A stretch of DNA of 64,000 bases from Enterococcus sp. 9D6_DIV0238 (GCF_002174455.2 NZ_CP147246.1:1391501-1455500); one strand, 5' to 3'; counted from the first letter of the stretch, positions 44,047 to 53,560 are shown. Made by a program: numbers and translations. The notes: generated from the sequence alone by a model not told the origin.

Positions 44047-45383
44047 TCGTCTAAATTCCTTTCTAACAAAAACTCTATTGGGTCAAATTTAACGATCTTA
44101 TAGCTGTCGATCAAACTAATACTTACGATGAATAGACTGGTGATCACTAAAAGCAGTAGGAGAGCGCTCCCATTGATCTCAATTGGAACTGAGTTGATAG
44201 ATGTCAAAGATTCATTGATCATCGCATTTGAAATCTGTTCAAAATCTCCAATCATATTTTTTTGACTATTCAGCTGCCAATCTGCAATCGTTTGAACTGC
44301 AAAGACAACTGATCCAAAACTTACCACAATACTCACCGCTGCCACGAAAAGCAATTCAACAAACCTACTCATTATCAATTCTCTATTTGCAATACCAGCA
44401 TTTTTTAATAAATAGATTTCTATTTGTGACTGTTTGAACCGACTAGCTGAAAATAATGTAAGTCCCACTACTCCAAAAATCAAACTACCTAAAAATAGAC
44501 TCCCCGACAAAATCTTCATGCTGTTTACTGGACTTAGCAACAACTTTTTATTCGTATCGTTGGTCATGACATAGTAATTTTTCAGACTATCCATACTTTT
44601 CATTTTTTTCAAGAATGTTTGACTGCTTTTTACATCTTTAAACTTATAAGAAGCTGTGATATAGCCTAATTGTTCGAAGTTTTTCATCCCTTCAACGGTA
44701 TCCCAGTTGGTAAAAATATCATTTTCTTGAAATATCCCCCATCCAGAAGTCGTTGTTGTCCCAGCTCTCTTTTTTGATCGGTAGGTTCCCGCGATAGTCA
44801 ACCGCTTCTTTTCTTTCTGACCATCAACTGTCGTCGATATCTGAATCGTATCGCCAACCTGTAGATCATTTAATTCAGCCAAGTCATGACTGATCAAGCA
44901 TTCATTCAAGCCAAGATTCGCTGTTCCAGTGATGACTTCCTGATTACGCTGAAAAAGTTCCTGTACAAGTCCTTCTTTATCCAAGCCCTGCATGATACCC
45001 ATGATTTCCTGTGTCATTTGATTTGCAGCACTATCAAAAGTTTCCATCTGGAGTTGCCCTTTTTCATCAAGAGGTTTTAAGTGTTCGAATGAGACTTGTA
45101 TATTCCCTACTACCTTTGTTTGATCGATAGAATCTGATTGACCTAATTTAAGATATTCCTCTTTTGTTAGTTTTTCTTCATGCGCTGCATTTAAATCTGT
45201 CGGCAAAATCGTTACGATTGGTGTAAAATGCTGTGCGTATCCTTCTGCAAATTTCTTGGTTGAAGTAAAAATGAGTCCCGCTGATAAAGCTATAAAAATT
45301 AAAAACAGCAATAAACTTCCAATCAACATGTGCTGCCAGCAATGTCTTTTTACATTTAAAAGCGCATGTTTTAAGACGAGCAT
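44043..45383 (-). CDS. FtsX-like ABC permease, first of two in operon
   Basis: 446 residues: N-terminal helix (~18-38), extracellular domain (~40-295) containing GTYRSKKRAGTTTTSGWG, and three C-terminal helices (~300-322, ~345-370, ~405-430) as in MacB-like permeases. Gene order puts it with the degenerate ATPase (4-base overlap). About 57 bases behind the kinase gene. Confidence 0.82.
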   Translation of the reverse strand: MLVLKHALLNVKRHCWQHMLIGSLLLFLIFIALSAGLIFTSTKKFAEGYAQHFTPIVTILPTDLNAAHEEKLTKEEYLKLGQSDSIDQTKVVGNIQVSFEHLKPLDEKGQLQMETFDSAANQMTQEIMGIMQGLDKEGLVQELFQRNQEVITGTANLGLNECLISHDLAELNDLQVGDTIQISTTVDGQKEKKRLTIAGTYRSKKRAGTTTTSGWGIFQENDIFTNWDTVEGMKNFEQLGYITASYKFKDVKSSQTFLKKMKSMDSLKNYYVMTNDTNKKLLLSPVNSMKILSGSLFLGSLIFGVVGLTLFSASRFKQSQIEIYLLKNAGIANRELIMSRFVELLFVAAVSIVVSFGSVVFAVQTIADWQLNSQKNMIGDFEQISNAMINESLTSINSVPIEINGSALLLLLVITSLFIVSISLIDSYKIVKFDPIEFLLERNLDE

Positions 45384-45440
45384 CTTCCTGCTCCACTCCT
45401 TTCTTGAACCTACTATAACAAATCGATTGTTAACTGAATG

Positions 45441-46532
45441 TTAACTTTGAGAAATTTGCGGAAATGACAGATAAAAAGTTGAGCCCTCATCTTTTTTACT
45501 ATCCACATAAACAAATCCCTGACATAACTTACATACATGCGAAACAACTGATAAGCCGATTCCATAGCCATCCTGTTTTAAAGCATTGATTCGAAAACGA
45601 TGAGTAAAAATCGTATGTTGTCGCTCGAGTTCGATTCCTTTGCCTCGATCTTTGATTTTGACTATGACGCTCCCTTTTTTACAACTAACAACAACATCAA
45701 TTGGTTTGCCTTCTCCATATTTGATAGCATTATCTACTAAATTTGAAACAGCTCTGTAGATCCAGCGGTTTTTCCCTAAGATAAATGTTGATTCAGCTTC
45801 TTCAAACGTAAATGATAGTGTAGGATAACTTTTTTGATAAGCATCACAGACCTCTGCGCAAATCAGCGATACATCTACCTGTTCACTGGAAGACTCTTCC
45901 ACATTGTTGGACAAGGTCAACACATCGTCGATACTGTCCGTCAGACGATCTAAAATAGACAGATTTCCAGATTCATTTGCCTCCAACTCCAAATTCGCTC
46001 TTAAAATCGCGATCGCATTTTTTTGTTCATGCGTTAAATAGCTGCTCAGCCGTTTGTAATCATCCAAATTCCCATCAAGTTTGTCTTTCAATTGTTTAAA
46101 AGCGTGAGCAACAGCTTTATCTTCAACATTTTTTTCATTAAATTTTTCTAAAAACTGTAGATCATGAATGATCCGGACCATTTGTTTTGTATAGATCCGC
46201 CGTAAAACCACCCATAAGCTTATCGTTAAAAGCAGTAATGCACATGAAACGAGTAAAATAATCAAAGGTAAATACTTCAAAAACGAATTCATGTATATTT
46301 CATCCAATGTTTCTGTACTCACCATCTCTTCGGCTGCAAATTCGATGCTCTCAGCTGGTTGAAAATCTGTCAGTTGATTTGTTTTTACAACATAAACTGC
46401 CGAACCGATCGACTCCCCAATGTTAAGTGACTGCCAGTTGGTTTTAAGCGCAAAAAAGCCGCCGCTGATAATTAAAATAATAAAAAAAGCAAAGGTAATG
46501 ATCGTTAAACCGATTTTGAATGTTACTCGCAT
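45441..46532 (-). CDS. Sensor histidine kinase
   Basis: 363 residues. TM1 ~7-29, a short extracellular sensor of ~58 residues (30-87), TM2 ~88-110, then a linker, H-box YLTHEQKNAIAIL with the phosphorylated His near residue 167, N-box NLVDNAIKYGEG and G-boxes DRGKGIELE and GYGIGLSVVS. It phosphorylates the response regulator whose gene overlaps its start by 10 bases. The small sensor plus FtsX-like transporters nearby recall Bce/MacB-type envelope-stress modules. Confidence 0.9.
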   Translation of the reverse strand: MRVTFKIGLTIITFAFFIILIISGGFFALKTNWQSLNIGESIGSAVYVVKTNQLTDFQPAESIEFAAEEMVSTETLDEIYMNSFLKYLPLIILLVSCALLLLTISLWVVLRRIYTKQMVRIIHDLQFLEKFNEKNVEDKAVAHAFKQLKDKLDGNLDDYKRLSSYLTHEQKNAIAILRANLELEANESGNLSILDRLTDSIDDVLTLSNNVEESSSEQVDVSLICAEVCDAYQKSYPTLSFTFEEAESTFILGKNRWIYRAVSNLVDNAIKYGEGKPIDVVVSCKKGSVIVKIKDRGKGIELERQHTIFTHRFRINALKQDGYGIGLSVVSHVCKLCQGFVYVDSKKDEGSTFYLSFPQISQS

Positions 46533-47191
46533 AATTGATATCCTTTCGCACGAATTGTTTTAAGCAAGTCTTTTCCTGAAGCTTGGGCAAGCTGCTTTTT
46601 TAGTCTAGCCATATGGACCCTCAAGACAGAAGAAAAAGGGTTAAAATTTTCATCATAAACGTGTTCAGCAATCTCCTCTGTTGAAACAACAGCCGGATGC
46701 TTTTGTGCAATGCATAAAAGAATATCGAATTCTTTCGGTTTTAAAGCAATTTCGTGCATCCCATAACTTGCACACCGTTTAACAGGATCTATCATCAATT
46801 CATTGATCTTGATTTGCGGTGTTGCCCGTCCATGGAATCTTCGGACAACTGCCCGAATCCGCGCAGTCAATTCAAGCAACTCAAAGGGTTTTACTAAATA
46901 GTCATCTGCACCAAAATCAAGACCTTTCGCTCGTTCCTCTATTTCATCCCTTGCAGTAATAATAATGATTGGACTATCGATGGCCTTTTCTCTCAAAAAA
47001 TGTAAGATTGCCAATCCATCTTTATCTGGTAAATTTAAATCTAACAAAATAGCATCATATGTATTTACATAAGCTTTTTCTTCTCCTTCTAGACCAGTAA
47101 AAGCCAGATCTACTAAAAATTTTTCTCGCTCTAATCCTTTTTGTACAGAGAAAGCTAACTCACGATTATCCTCAATGACCAAGACACGCAT
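46523..47191 (-). CDS. OmpR/PhoB-family response regulator
   Basis: 222 residues: receiver domain with DLNLPDKDG (Asp51 region), conserved Thr/Lys (IIITARDE, DYLVKPFEL), and winged-helix output domain ending IRAKGYQL. First gene of the seven-gene operon; probably controls that operon. Promoter has a TATAGT -10-like element near 47243-47248 on the minus strand without a good -35. Confidence 0.9.
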   Translation of the reverse strand: MRVLVIEDNRELAFSVQKGLEREKFLVDLAFTGLEGEEKAYVNTYDAILLDLNLPDKDGLAILHFLREKAIDSPIIIITARDEIEERAKGLDFGADDYLVKPFELLELTARIRAVVRRFHGRATPQIKINELMIDPVKRCASYGMHEIALKPKEFDILLCIAQKHPAVVSTEEIAEHVYDENFNPFSSVLRVHMARLKKQLAQASGKDLLKTIRAKGYQLCE

Positions 47192-47300
47192 TCAATCACC
47201 CTTTCCAACTTTTCTTTTACATGCTGATAGATACCTCATACGATACTATAATCCGGAACGCTTTGTCTATGTTCCTTTTTTGAAGTTTTTGTAAAATAAC

Positions 47301-47354
47301 AAAAACACAAGTAGAAGCACTCGATTTTCTCAAGCGTTTTTACTTGTGTTTTTT
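47301..47354 (-). terminator. Terminator of udk
   Basis: Arms AAAAACACAAGTA and TACTTGTGTTTTTT; A/T-rich flanks on both sides. Confidence 0.75.
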
Positions 47355-47366
47355 ATCAACTCTATT

Positions 47367-47996
47367 CTAGATTTCGTTTAAAATACTTGCAACTTTCGTA
47401 GTGATCAAATCGATCGCTACATGATTTTCTCCGCCTTCCGGCACAATGACATCTGCATAGCGTTTCGTCGGTTCAATAAATTGATGATACATTGGTTTGA
47501 CGACGGTCAAGTATTGTTCAATAACGGAGTCCAGTGTTCTGCCCCGTTCTTCCATATCACGCTTGATCCTGCGAATGATTCGAATATCATCGTCTGTATC
47601 CACGTACAATTTGATATCCATCAGCTCTCTCAAACGTTGGTCTTCCAAAATCAGAATCCCTTCTAAAATAATCACTTCTTTTGGTTCCTGAATCAAAACA
47701 TCCGAGCTTCTTGTATGCGCAACATAATCATACACAGGTTTTTCAATGGTTTGATAAGCGATCAATTGTTTTAAATGTTCAATCAGTAAATCTGTATCAA
47801 ACGCAAAAGGATGATCATAATTAGTCGTCAGTCTTTCTTCAAAACTTAAATGGCTCTGATCTTTATAATAAGAATCCTGCTCCAACATCATAATCGAATG
47901 ATTCGGGAAATGATTAAAAATTGCTCGACTCACGCTGGTTTTTCCACTACCAGATCCACCAGTTACACCAATCACGATTGGTTGATTATTTTTCAT
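47367..47996 (-). CDS. udk: Uridine/cytidine kinase
   Basis: 209 residues. P-loop [14 protein letters not shown] (Lys19), [24 protein letters not shown] and [20 protein letters not shown] match the uridine kinase family. It phosphorylates uridine and cytidine in pyrimidine salvage. Apparently monocistronic with its own terminator. Confidence 0.93.
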   Translation of the reverse strand: MKNNQPIVIGVTGGSGSGKTSVSRAIFNHFPNHSIMMLEQDSYYKDQSHLSFEERLTTNYDHPFAFDTDLLIEHLKQLIAYQTIEKPVYDYVAHTRSSDVLIQEPKEVIILEGILILEDQRLRELMDIKLYVDTDDDIRIIRRIKRDMEERGRTLDSVIEQYLTVVKPMYHQFIEPTKRYADVIVPEGGENHVAIDLITTKVASILNEI

Positions 47997-48142
47997 TCAG
48001 CGAAACCTCTCTCTTAACGTAATAGTCATAATAACCTTTATCTATTATAATAGAAACAAGAGAGATTACCACAATTTTATGTACATTTTTTGATAAAATC
48101 ATTTTAATTGAAAACAAATCAGCTTCTAAAAAGGAGGAAACC

Positions 48143-48595
48143 ATGCTTATAAGAAAAGTGGAAACATTTACCCCTACTCACTTAGAATTACTTCTATCTG
48201 CTGATCCAAATAAAGAATTAGTCGAAGAATACATCAAACGCAGCTTTTGTTTTGAATCATTAGACGATGGTCACGTTACCGGCATTGTCGTTTTGCTTCC
48301 CACAAGACCAGAAACATTGGAGATCGTAAACATTGCTGTTTTAGAACAATTTCAAGGGCAAGGGATCGGTGAACAGTTGATTTCCTTTGCCCTTACTCAA
48401 GCAAAAGAGCATTCGTATAAAACAGTTGAGATCGGTACTGGCAGTACAAGTTTTGGTCAATTGTATCTTTATCAAAAATGCGGCTTTCGCATGACTGGTA
48501 TCGACCGAGATTTTTTTATACGGCATTATGATGAGGAAATTTTAGAAAATAAACTAGTTTTAAAAGACATGGTACGTTTGAGCATCGATGTTTAA
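48143..48595 (+). CDS. GNAT-family N-acetyltransferase
   Basis: 150 residues with the acetyl-CoA binding V/I-x-x-x-x-QGxGIG motif (LEQFQGQGIGEQLISFAL) and a C-terminal YLYQKCGFRMTGIDRDFF. ATG follows AAGGAGG. Substrate unknown. Followed by a perfect bidirectional terminator. Confidence 0.85.
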   Translation: MLIRKVETFTPTHLELLLSADPNKELVEEYIKRSFCFESLDDGHVTGIVVLLPTRPETLEIVNIAVLEQFQGQGIGEQLISFALTQAKEHSYKTVEIGTGSTSFGQLYLYQKCGFRMTGIDRDFFIRHYDEEILENKLVLKDMVRLSIDV

Positions 48596-48637
48596 ATAAA
48601 GAAATGCGATAGCAGTTGTTTAGATCGGAACAATACG

Positions 48638-48683
48638 AAAAGTGTAGAACAAGACCTAAATTTAGGTCTTGTTCTACACTTTT
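48638..48683. terminator. Perfect bidirectional terminator
   Basis: Two 23-base perfectly complementary arms beginning AAAAGTGTAGAACAAGACC; serves the GNAT gene (+) and yjjG (-). Confidence 0.9.
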
Positions 48684-48701
48684 GTTTACTGTACATTCAT
48701 T

Positions 48702-49388
48702 TTAATCCGCTAAAATCGTGAAGATATCATCCAGCTTACTGATCTCATATGTTGGTTGGATCACGCCATCTGTTGCTTGGTTCTCTGGATTGAGCCAAAG
48801 CGTTTGGATATCTGCTTTGTTTCCTCCTTGAATATCAGAGGCCAGAGAATCTCCAATGATCATTGTCTTTTCTCGATCAAAGTTTGGAATTCGATCAAAT
48901 ACATAATCAAAATATTCTTTCATCGGCTTTTGATACCCTACTTCTTCTGACACAAAAATATCATCGAAAAAAGGAGTCATCTGTGAATCTTTTAGTCGTT
49001 GATATTGGGTTTTAGCAACACCATTTGTTACGATATATAATTCATAATCTGGTCTTAAGCGAGAAATGATCTCTTTACTATTTCCTAATAAATCATGCCC
49101 TTGACTCAAATGATAGCGATATTTTTCACCCATCTGTTTCCCATCGACTTTTTTCCCATATTGCTCAAACAGTAGACTAAAACGAGTATCTATCACTGTT
49201 TTTTTATCCGTTTTACCTTGTTCAAATTCTCGCCAAAGTCGATGATTGATTTTTTTATAGGTTGTTTCGATTTCTTCTGTCAAAGGAATTTCTTCTTCTT
49301 GAAATAGAGCATGTAGTGCTTTTTTCTCTGTCAACTTAAAATCTAATAGCGTATCATCAACATCAAATAGTAGTGTTTTAAATTTCAT
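48702..49388 (-). CDS. yjjG: YjjG-family HAD nucleotidase
   Basis: 228 residues of the HAD superfamily: DVDDTLLDF (nucleophile Asp9), VTNGVAKTQYQRL, and IGDSLASDIQGGNKA. YjjG-type enzymes dephosphorylate non-canonical pyrimidine nucleotides. Its start overlaps the rsuA stop by 4 bases (ATGA), so the two are translationally coupled. Confidence 0.85.
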   Translation of the reverse strand: MKFKTLLFDVDDTLLDFKLTEKKALHALFQEEEIPLTEEIETTYKKINHRLWREFEQGKTDKKTVIDTRFSLLFEQYGKKVDGKQMGEKYRYHLSQGHDLLGNSKEIISRLRPDYELYIVTNGVAKTQYQRLKDSQMTPFFDDIFVSEEVGYQKPMKEYFDYVFDRIPNFDREKTMIIGDSLASDIQGGNKADIQTLWLNPENQATDGVIQPTYEISKLDDIFTILAD

Positions 49389-50134
49389 TTTCTAGACTCT
49401 TTTCTTTTTTTATGAATAGTGAAATAAGGAAGTAGGCGCGTAAGCTCCTGTTGGTTCAACGGGCGATATTGTCCTAATGCTAATGTATCATCAAGGACTA
49501 ACGGTCCCATTGTAATACGTTTTAAATACGTCACTTTTTTCCCGACAGACAAAAACATCTTCTTGACCTGATGAAATTTTCCCTCTGTGATATCCAGATA
49601 GGCTCGACTTTCATTTATTGTAGAAGTCAATATTATTAACTCAGCAGCTTTACATATTTCTCCGTCAGAAAATACGATTCCTTTTTCAAAGGCAATCTGA
49701 TCAGCTTTCGTCAATGGCTCATTTACGATGACTTCATAGCGTTTCAATACTTTTTTATGAGGCAGCAGCAACTGATACCCTAATTGACCATTATCTGTAA
49801 TAAGCAACAGCCCTTCTGTATCACGATCTAGTCTACCTACTGGATATAATCCGTTTCTTTGATCATTTGGCTTGATCAAATCGATCACGGTTTGATGCTT
49901 AGCATCCTTTACGGCTGTGACGATTCCCTGAGGTTTATTCAGCATATAATAAACGTGGGTCTGATTTTCTATCTTACGACCGCCCACAACGACTTCCTGC
50001 AATGAAGCATCTACATTCAGACTCTCATCTAGGATCGTTCGTCCATCTACACAAACCTGCTTACTTTTGATCAAGGCTTTGACTTTTCTTTTGGAGCCTA
50101 TTTTTTCCTGCTCTAATAGCTTATCTAAACGCAT
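49385..50134 (-). CDS. rsuA: 16S rRNA pseudouridine synthase RsuA
   Basis: 249 residues: N-terminal S4 domain (MRLDKLLEQEKIGSKRKVKA) and the RsuA catalytic domain with PVGRLDRDTEGLLL, Asp103 nucleophile. Makes pseudouridine 516 in 16S rRNA (family knowledge). In operon with yjjG. Confidence 0.9.
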   Translation of the reverse strand: MRLDKLLEQEKIGSKRKVKALIKSKQVCVDGRTILDESLNVDASLQEVVVGGRKIENQTHVYYMLNKPQGIVTAVKDAKHQTVIDLIKPNDQRNGLYPVGRLDRDTEGLLLITDNGQLGYQLLLPHKKVLKRYEVIVNEPLTKADQIAFEKGIVFSDGEICKAAELIILTSTINESRAYLDITEGKFHQVKKMFLSVGKKVTYLKRITMGPLVLDDTLALGQYRPLNQQELTRLLPYFTIHKKRKESRK

Positions 50135-50568
50135 TTATTTTCCTCATTTCCCTTAATAGTTTAGTATACACAAGCTCGTTTGAAAAGGATAATGTTTTTT
50201 CGCTTCCCTTGACTTAACTTTAGATTAGGGTTATGGTTGATATAGAAAGTGAATAAGGTTTCTCAAAAACAGCGTAATGACCTGGGAGAGAATAAGGTAT
50301 CATATGGAATTTTCCCTGGATGATTGTGCACAATTATTCGGGATTTTTTGTTTTTGCGGTACGTTTTGTAGAAGCTGCTTGTTCGTTTCATAGATGAACA
50401 GAAAACCTTAGCTACGTTTTAAGCTTTACATGTTTACACCTGTGTCAGCAAGACATTTATATTCCATCATGTTGCGTTTTGCAGATAACCAACTATGAAT
50501 TCACTTGGTTTATCTAGCTTTGCGAGTCCATCTCGTTCAGCTTTTAAATTTAAGGAGGAATTTAGGTT
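50135..50568 (+). promoter_or_regulatory. Promoter and structured leader of ctc/rplY
   Basis: TTGACT at 50210-50215 with a -10-like TATGGT 17 bases later. A terminator-like hairpin around ATTGTGCACAAT (50325-50336) is followed by GGGATTTTTTGTTTTT. Further hairpins: TGTTC...GAACA at 50380-50400, and AGATAACCAA/TTGGTTTATCT (50480-50512). The last ~30 bases before the gene (TTCAGCTTTTAAAT...AGGAGGAATTT) resemble those before the amino-acid ATPase gene at 58310. Confidence 0.45.
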
Positions 50569-51180
50569 ATGTCAGTATCATTAGAAGTTAAAGAAAGAGC
50601 TGTCCGTCCACGTTCACTAAGAAATCAACTACGTCACTCTGGTCAAGTTCCTGCCGTCGTTTATGGATATGAGATCGAAAGTACTCCTATTTCCGTTGAA
50701 GAAAAGGAATTGACCAAAATTTTGCGTGATAATGGTGTCAATGCCGTGATCACAATGACTGTCGGGGGCAAAAAAATCAATACATTGATGTATAAAGCCC
50801 AATTAGATACCTTTACAGGCCAAATGAAACACGTTGAATTTTTGGCTGTAAATATGAAAGAAGCTACAGAAGTTGAAGCTGAAATAGTTTTAGTCGGCGA
50901 ATCTGCCGGCGTTAAATCAGGCGGTGTTTTAGCACAAAACCTGTATAACGTTCTTGTTTCAGCAACTCCAGATAAATTACCAGAACGTGTTGAAGTCGAC
51001 ATCACAGACTTAGCGATCGGTGACGCAATTACCGTTGCTGATCTACCTAAGAATAATGATTACGACATCATCACGGAAGCAGAAGAACAAATAGCAGCTG
51101 TGGTAGAAGCTCAAGCAGCTGAAGAAGAAGCTCCAGAAGAAGCAGCAGAACCTACTGTGATCGGTGAAAAAGAAGAATAA
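50569..51180 (+). CDS. rplY: 50S ribosomal protein L25, CTC (TL5) form
   Basis: 203 residues: N-terminal L25 5S-rRNA-binding domain (RPRSLRNQLRHSGQVPAVVYG) and C-terminal TL5/CTC beta domain, then an acidic Glu/Ala-rich tail (AQAAEEEAPEEAAEPTV). It binds 5S rRNA in the 50S subunit; the homologous Ctc is a general stress protein in Bacillus. ATG after AAGGAGGAATTT. A terminator of the dispersed palindrome family follows. Confidence 0.92.
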   Translation: MSVSLEVKERAVRPRSLRNQLRHSGQVPAVVYGYEIESTPISVEEKELTKILRDNGVNAVITMTVGGKKINTLMYKAQLDTFTGQMKHVEFLAVNMKEATEVEAEIVLVGESAGVKSGGVLAQNLYNVLVSATPDKLPERVEVDITDLAIGDAITVADLPKNNDYDIITEAEEQIAAVVEAQAAEEEAPEEAAEPTVIGEKEE

Positions 51181-51246
51181 TCAATAGAACAGAGTTGCTG
51201 AACTCTGATGAGTAACATCTGATTCTATCATCTATTTGAGTTTAGA

Positions 51247-51290
51247 GAGCGGGACAAAACTGAGTTTTGGTTTTTGTTCCGCCCTTTTTT
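51247..51290 (+). terminator. Terminator of rplY (dispersed palindrome family)
   Basis: GAGCGGGACAAAACT, loop, GTTTTTGTTCCGCCC followed by TTTTTT. Confidence 0.85.
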
Positions 51291-51469
51291 GCGATTTTTC
51301 TGAAGTATCTGGCTTTCGGGTACCGTTTATTAAGAATTAAATGATGGAACAAAACTGTTTTCGTCAATTTCGAGCATGATAGTTGCTTTTTTTAGCAAAC
51401 TTTCCGGAAGCTTGTTTTTCTGAAATAAGGTATACTGTTTGTATTAGATCGTTAAAGGAGGTCAAATAG

Positions 51470-51790
51470 ATGGTTGAAACTTTTGATAAACAACGCAGAC
51501 GTTATGCTTCTTTAGGGGTGGTCGAGCGTTTACCTGGTGCTTTGATCGATAGTATTTGGTTGATCATCGATATCGATTTGAAAGGTCTCGTGCCGCTAAC
51601 CAACATGTTGTACTTTGATTTGATCGATAATGATGGGAAAGTGACGATTCATTTTTCACAGGAAATCAGTGATGTCCAAATGGCCATTGACTTACCTTTT
51701 CCTTACTCCGATGAATATCCCTCACAAGTCTTCGCTTTTGATGATGGGAATAAAGAAACGATCCTACTGCCTGCGGAAATGCTTGAATAA
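51470..51790 (+). CDS. DUF960 family protein
   Basis: 106 residues, acidic and soluble, with RYASLGVVERLPGALIDSIW at the N-terminus and LYFDLIDNDGKVTIHFSQEI in the middle, as in the small DUF960 family of Firmicutes. No function is known. ATG after AAGGAGG. Convergent with the envelope-stress genes across a bidirectional terminator. Confidence 0.65.
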   Translation: MVETFDKQRRRYASLGVVERLPGALIDSIWLIIDIDLKGLVPLTNMLYFDLIDNDGKVTIHFSQEISDVQMAIDLPFPYSDEYPSQVFAFDDGNKETILLPAEMLE

Positions 51791-51796
51791 ACACCT

Positions 51797-51849
51797 AAAA
51801 AAAGGCGACCAGATAAGCAACTACTGCTCACCTGGTCGTCTCTTTTTTT
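51797..51849. terminator. Bidirectional terminator
   Basis: Arms GGCGACCAG and CTGGTCGTC with inner AGC/GCT stem and A-run/T-run flanks, between DUF960 (+) and glsB (-). Confidence 0.9.
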
Positions 51850-52096
51850 ACGCCATTCGTTTTACAATAAATGAATAAATCGCAATACAGATGACGGCAC
51901 CAATCAATGCTGAGATGATTGGGAATCCGCCAATAACGGGGCCGAAGCTACCTAATAATTTCGTTCCTACCCAGCTTCCGATAAAACCGACGATGATGTT
52001 TCCAATGACACCGCCTGGGACATCTCTACCTAAAATCGCTCCGGCGATCGCACCTAGTACACCACCGACGATCAATGACCAAATAAAGCTTAACAT
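51848..52096 (-). CDS. glsB: GlsB/YeaQ/YmgE family stress membrane protein
   Basis: 82 residues, three membrane helices full of glycine (GALAG-like turns: GVLGAIAGAILGRDVPGGVI, IIVGFIGSWVGTKLLG). Transglycosylase-associated/GlsB family, induced with Gls24 in enterococcal envelope stress. Follows gls24 with a 24-base gap. Confidence 0.88.
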   Translation of the reverse strand: MLSFIWSLIVGGVLGAIAGAILGRDVPGGVIGNIIVGFIGSWVGTKLLGSFGPVIGGFPIISALIGAVICIAIYSFIVKRMA

Positions 52097-52120
52097 TTAG
52101 CTTCTCCTCCTTCGTTCACT

Positions 52121-52591
52121 TTATGCTAACGTACGTGAATTCGTTTCACTTTGATTATTTTCTTCTGCTGGTTCTTTTTTCTTGCCTTCAAATTTTTCCT
52201 TGTACTGTTCTTTCGTCATGACATCATCAACATTCATATTGAATTCGATCACATCTAAACCAGTCATGTTTTTTACTTCATCTGCTACTTTTTTAGTTGC
52301 AGTATCAAAGACTTCGGCGATATTTTTACCATATTCACCAATAACATCTAAATCGATCGCTACTTGTTTTGTTCCAACCTCAGCATTGATTCCTTTCGTC
52401 GGGTTGTTGCCGTTTGTAAATCTGTCAGTTAAGTTTGAAATGGCATTTCCGCTCAAGCCCAAAATTCCAGGAATTTCTGAAACAGCAATACCAGCGATTT
52501 TTTTCACAACCTGATCGTCGAATGTCAATTTTGTTTTGATGCCATTCTCATTGATTACTTCTGTGGTGCTTTCATTTGCTTTGTTATCCAT
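52121..52591 (-). CDS. gls24: Asp23/Gls24 family envelope stress protein
   Basis: 156 residues: DUF322/Asp23 fold with VVKKIAGIAVSEIPGILGLSG and VAIDLDVIGEYGKNIAEVFD, and a Lys/Glu-rich tail. Gls24 is a general-stress and virulence-linked protein of E. faecalis; Asp23 proteins are held at the membrane by AmaP. Part of the amaP-DUF2273-gls24-glsB operon. Confidence 0.92.
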   Translation of the reverse strand: MDNKANESTTEVINENGIKTKLTFDDQVVKKIAGIAVSEIPGILGLSGNAISNLTDRFTNGNNPTKGINAEVGTKQVAIDLDVIGEYGKNIAEVFDTATKKVADEVKNMTGLDVIEFNMNVDDVMTKEQYKEKFEGKKKEPAEENNQSETNSRTLA

Positions 52592-52622
52592 TTTGTACTC
52601 AACCTTTCTTTATCATCTATTT

Positions 52623-52838
52623 TTACCTCTCAAAAAAAGCTTGGATCGTTGCTAAAATTGAGGAGATAGAGCGTTTTTCATCTTGCATCGTTCCAATCAA
52701 TAAGCCGATTCCTGTAAAAAAGAATAGCACGAGCGTTTTCCAAAAACCGATCGTCATGAATAAAACAGCGATCACCAAGAAAAGACCTGTAAAAAACAAT
52801 TGATTACGATAGGGTGCTAGTGCAAGCAATTTTTTCAT
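52623..52838 (-). CDS. DUF2273 family small membrane protein
   Basis: 71 residues with two membrane helices (about 15-30 and 33-50). DUF2273 proteins sit between AmaP and Asp23/Gls24 genes across Firmicutes. Role unknown, presumed part of the Asp23 membrane complex. Gap of 13 bases to amaP. Confidence 0.85.
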   Translation of the reverse strand: MKKLLALAPYRNQLFFTGLFLVIAVLFMTIGFWKTLVLFFFTGIGLLIGTMQDEKRSISSILATIQAFFER

Positions 52839-52851
52839 GATCTTCTCTCCT

Positions 52852-53412
52852 TTAGATTACACGTGTACCTTTTTTATTGTCGACAACTGTAGAATCATTC
52901 TTTTGTTTTTTAAAGACGATCTTTGTTTTGTTGACTTCGATGTTTGCCATTTGCTTAAAAGACAGTATCAGTTTTTCTCGAATTTGTTTACTCTTGCTCA
53001 AAAATGCTTCCTGTTCAAGATCAGATAGAATCACATCAATATTTGCCATTTCCGCTTTGGACAACTTAACTTTCACTTGGACCGTATCAGTTTTAACGAT
53101 CTCTTTTACTGAAGAACGGGCGATCGCTTCCAACGTTTGCACTGGTAAATCGATTTGCCCCATCGTTTTAGGAATGTGTATGACCTTTTTAGTTACTGGT
53201 TTGAATACGATCAGTAAAAAAATCAGTCCTGTTAAAACCAATAGAACAAATAATAGTCCCTGATAAAAATACACAAGCCAATCAGACTGGAGCAATAAAT
53301 TTTGGAAGAAGGTGCTCACAACGCCTAGATCGACAATCTGGGAATATAGACCAACGATTCCAAATATACCTGCTATCAATAATAGTGAGATGATTCCTTT
53401 CAGTAGCCGCAT
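52852..53412 (-). CDS. amaP: AmaP, membrane anchor of alkaline shock protein
   Basis: 186 residues: two N-terminal membrane helices (about 5-28 and 50-72), then a cytosolic domain with VQTLEAIARSSVKEIVKTDTVQ related to the Asp23 fold. AmaP anchors Asp23/Gls24 proteins at the membrane. First gene of the four-gene envelope-stress operon. Confidence 0.87.
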   Translation of the reverse strand: MRLLKGIISLLLIAGIFGIVGLYSQIVDLGVVSTFFQNLLLQSDWLVYFYQGLLFVLLVLTGLIFLLIVFKPVTKKVIHIPKTMGQIDLPVQTLEAIARSSVKEIVKTDTVQVKVKLSKAEMANIDVILSDLEQEAFLSKSKQIREKLILSFKQMANIEVNKTKIVFKKQKNDSTVVDNKKGTRVI

Positions 53413-53560
53413 CGCTTTTCCCTCCGTCGTTGTGTTTACTTTTGCAAAAGTTTTTTCCTAATTCCTTATGTTTTATGGTAAACGCATCTTTCAACAATTA
53501 CAAAAGATACGCACAAATCCTTTTTCAGCACTCTTTTCACAGGCTATAAAAAAGCGAAAA

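Noticed and set aside
50661..51005. 114-codon frame antisense to L25
   Set aside because: Shadow of a strongly coding gene; no start signals.
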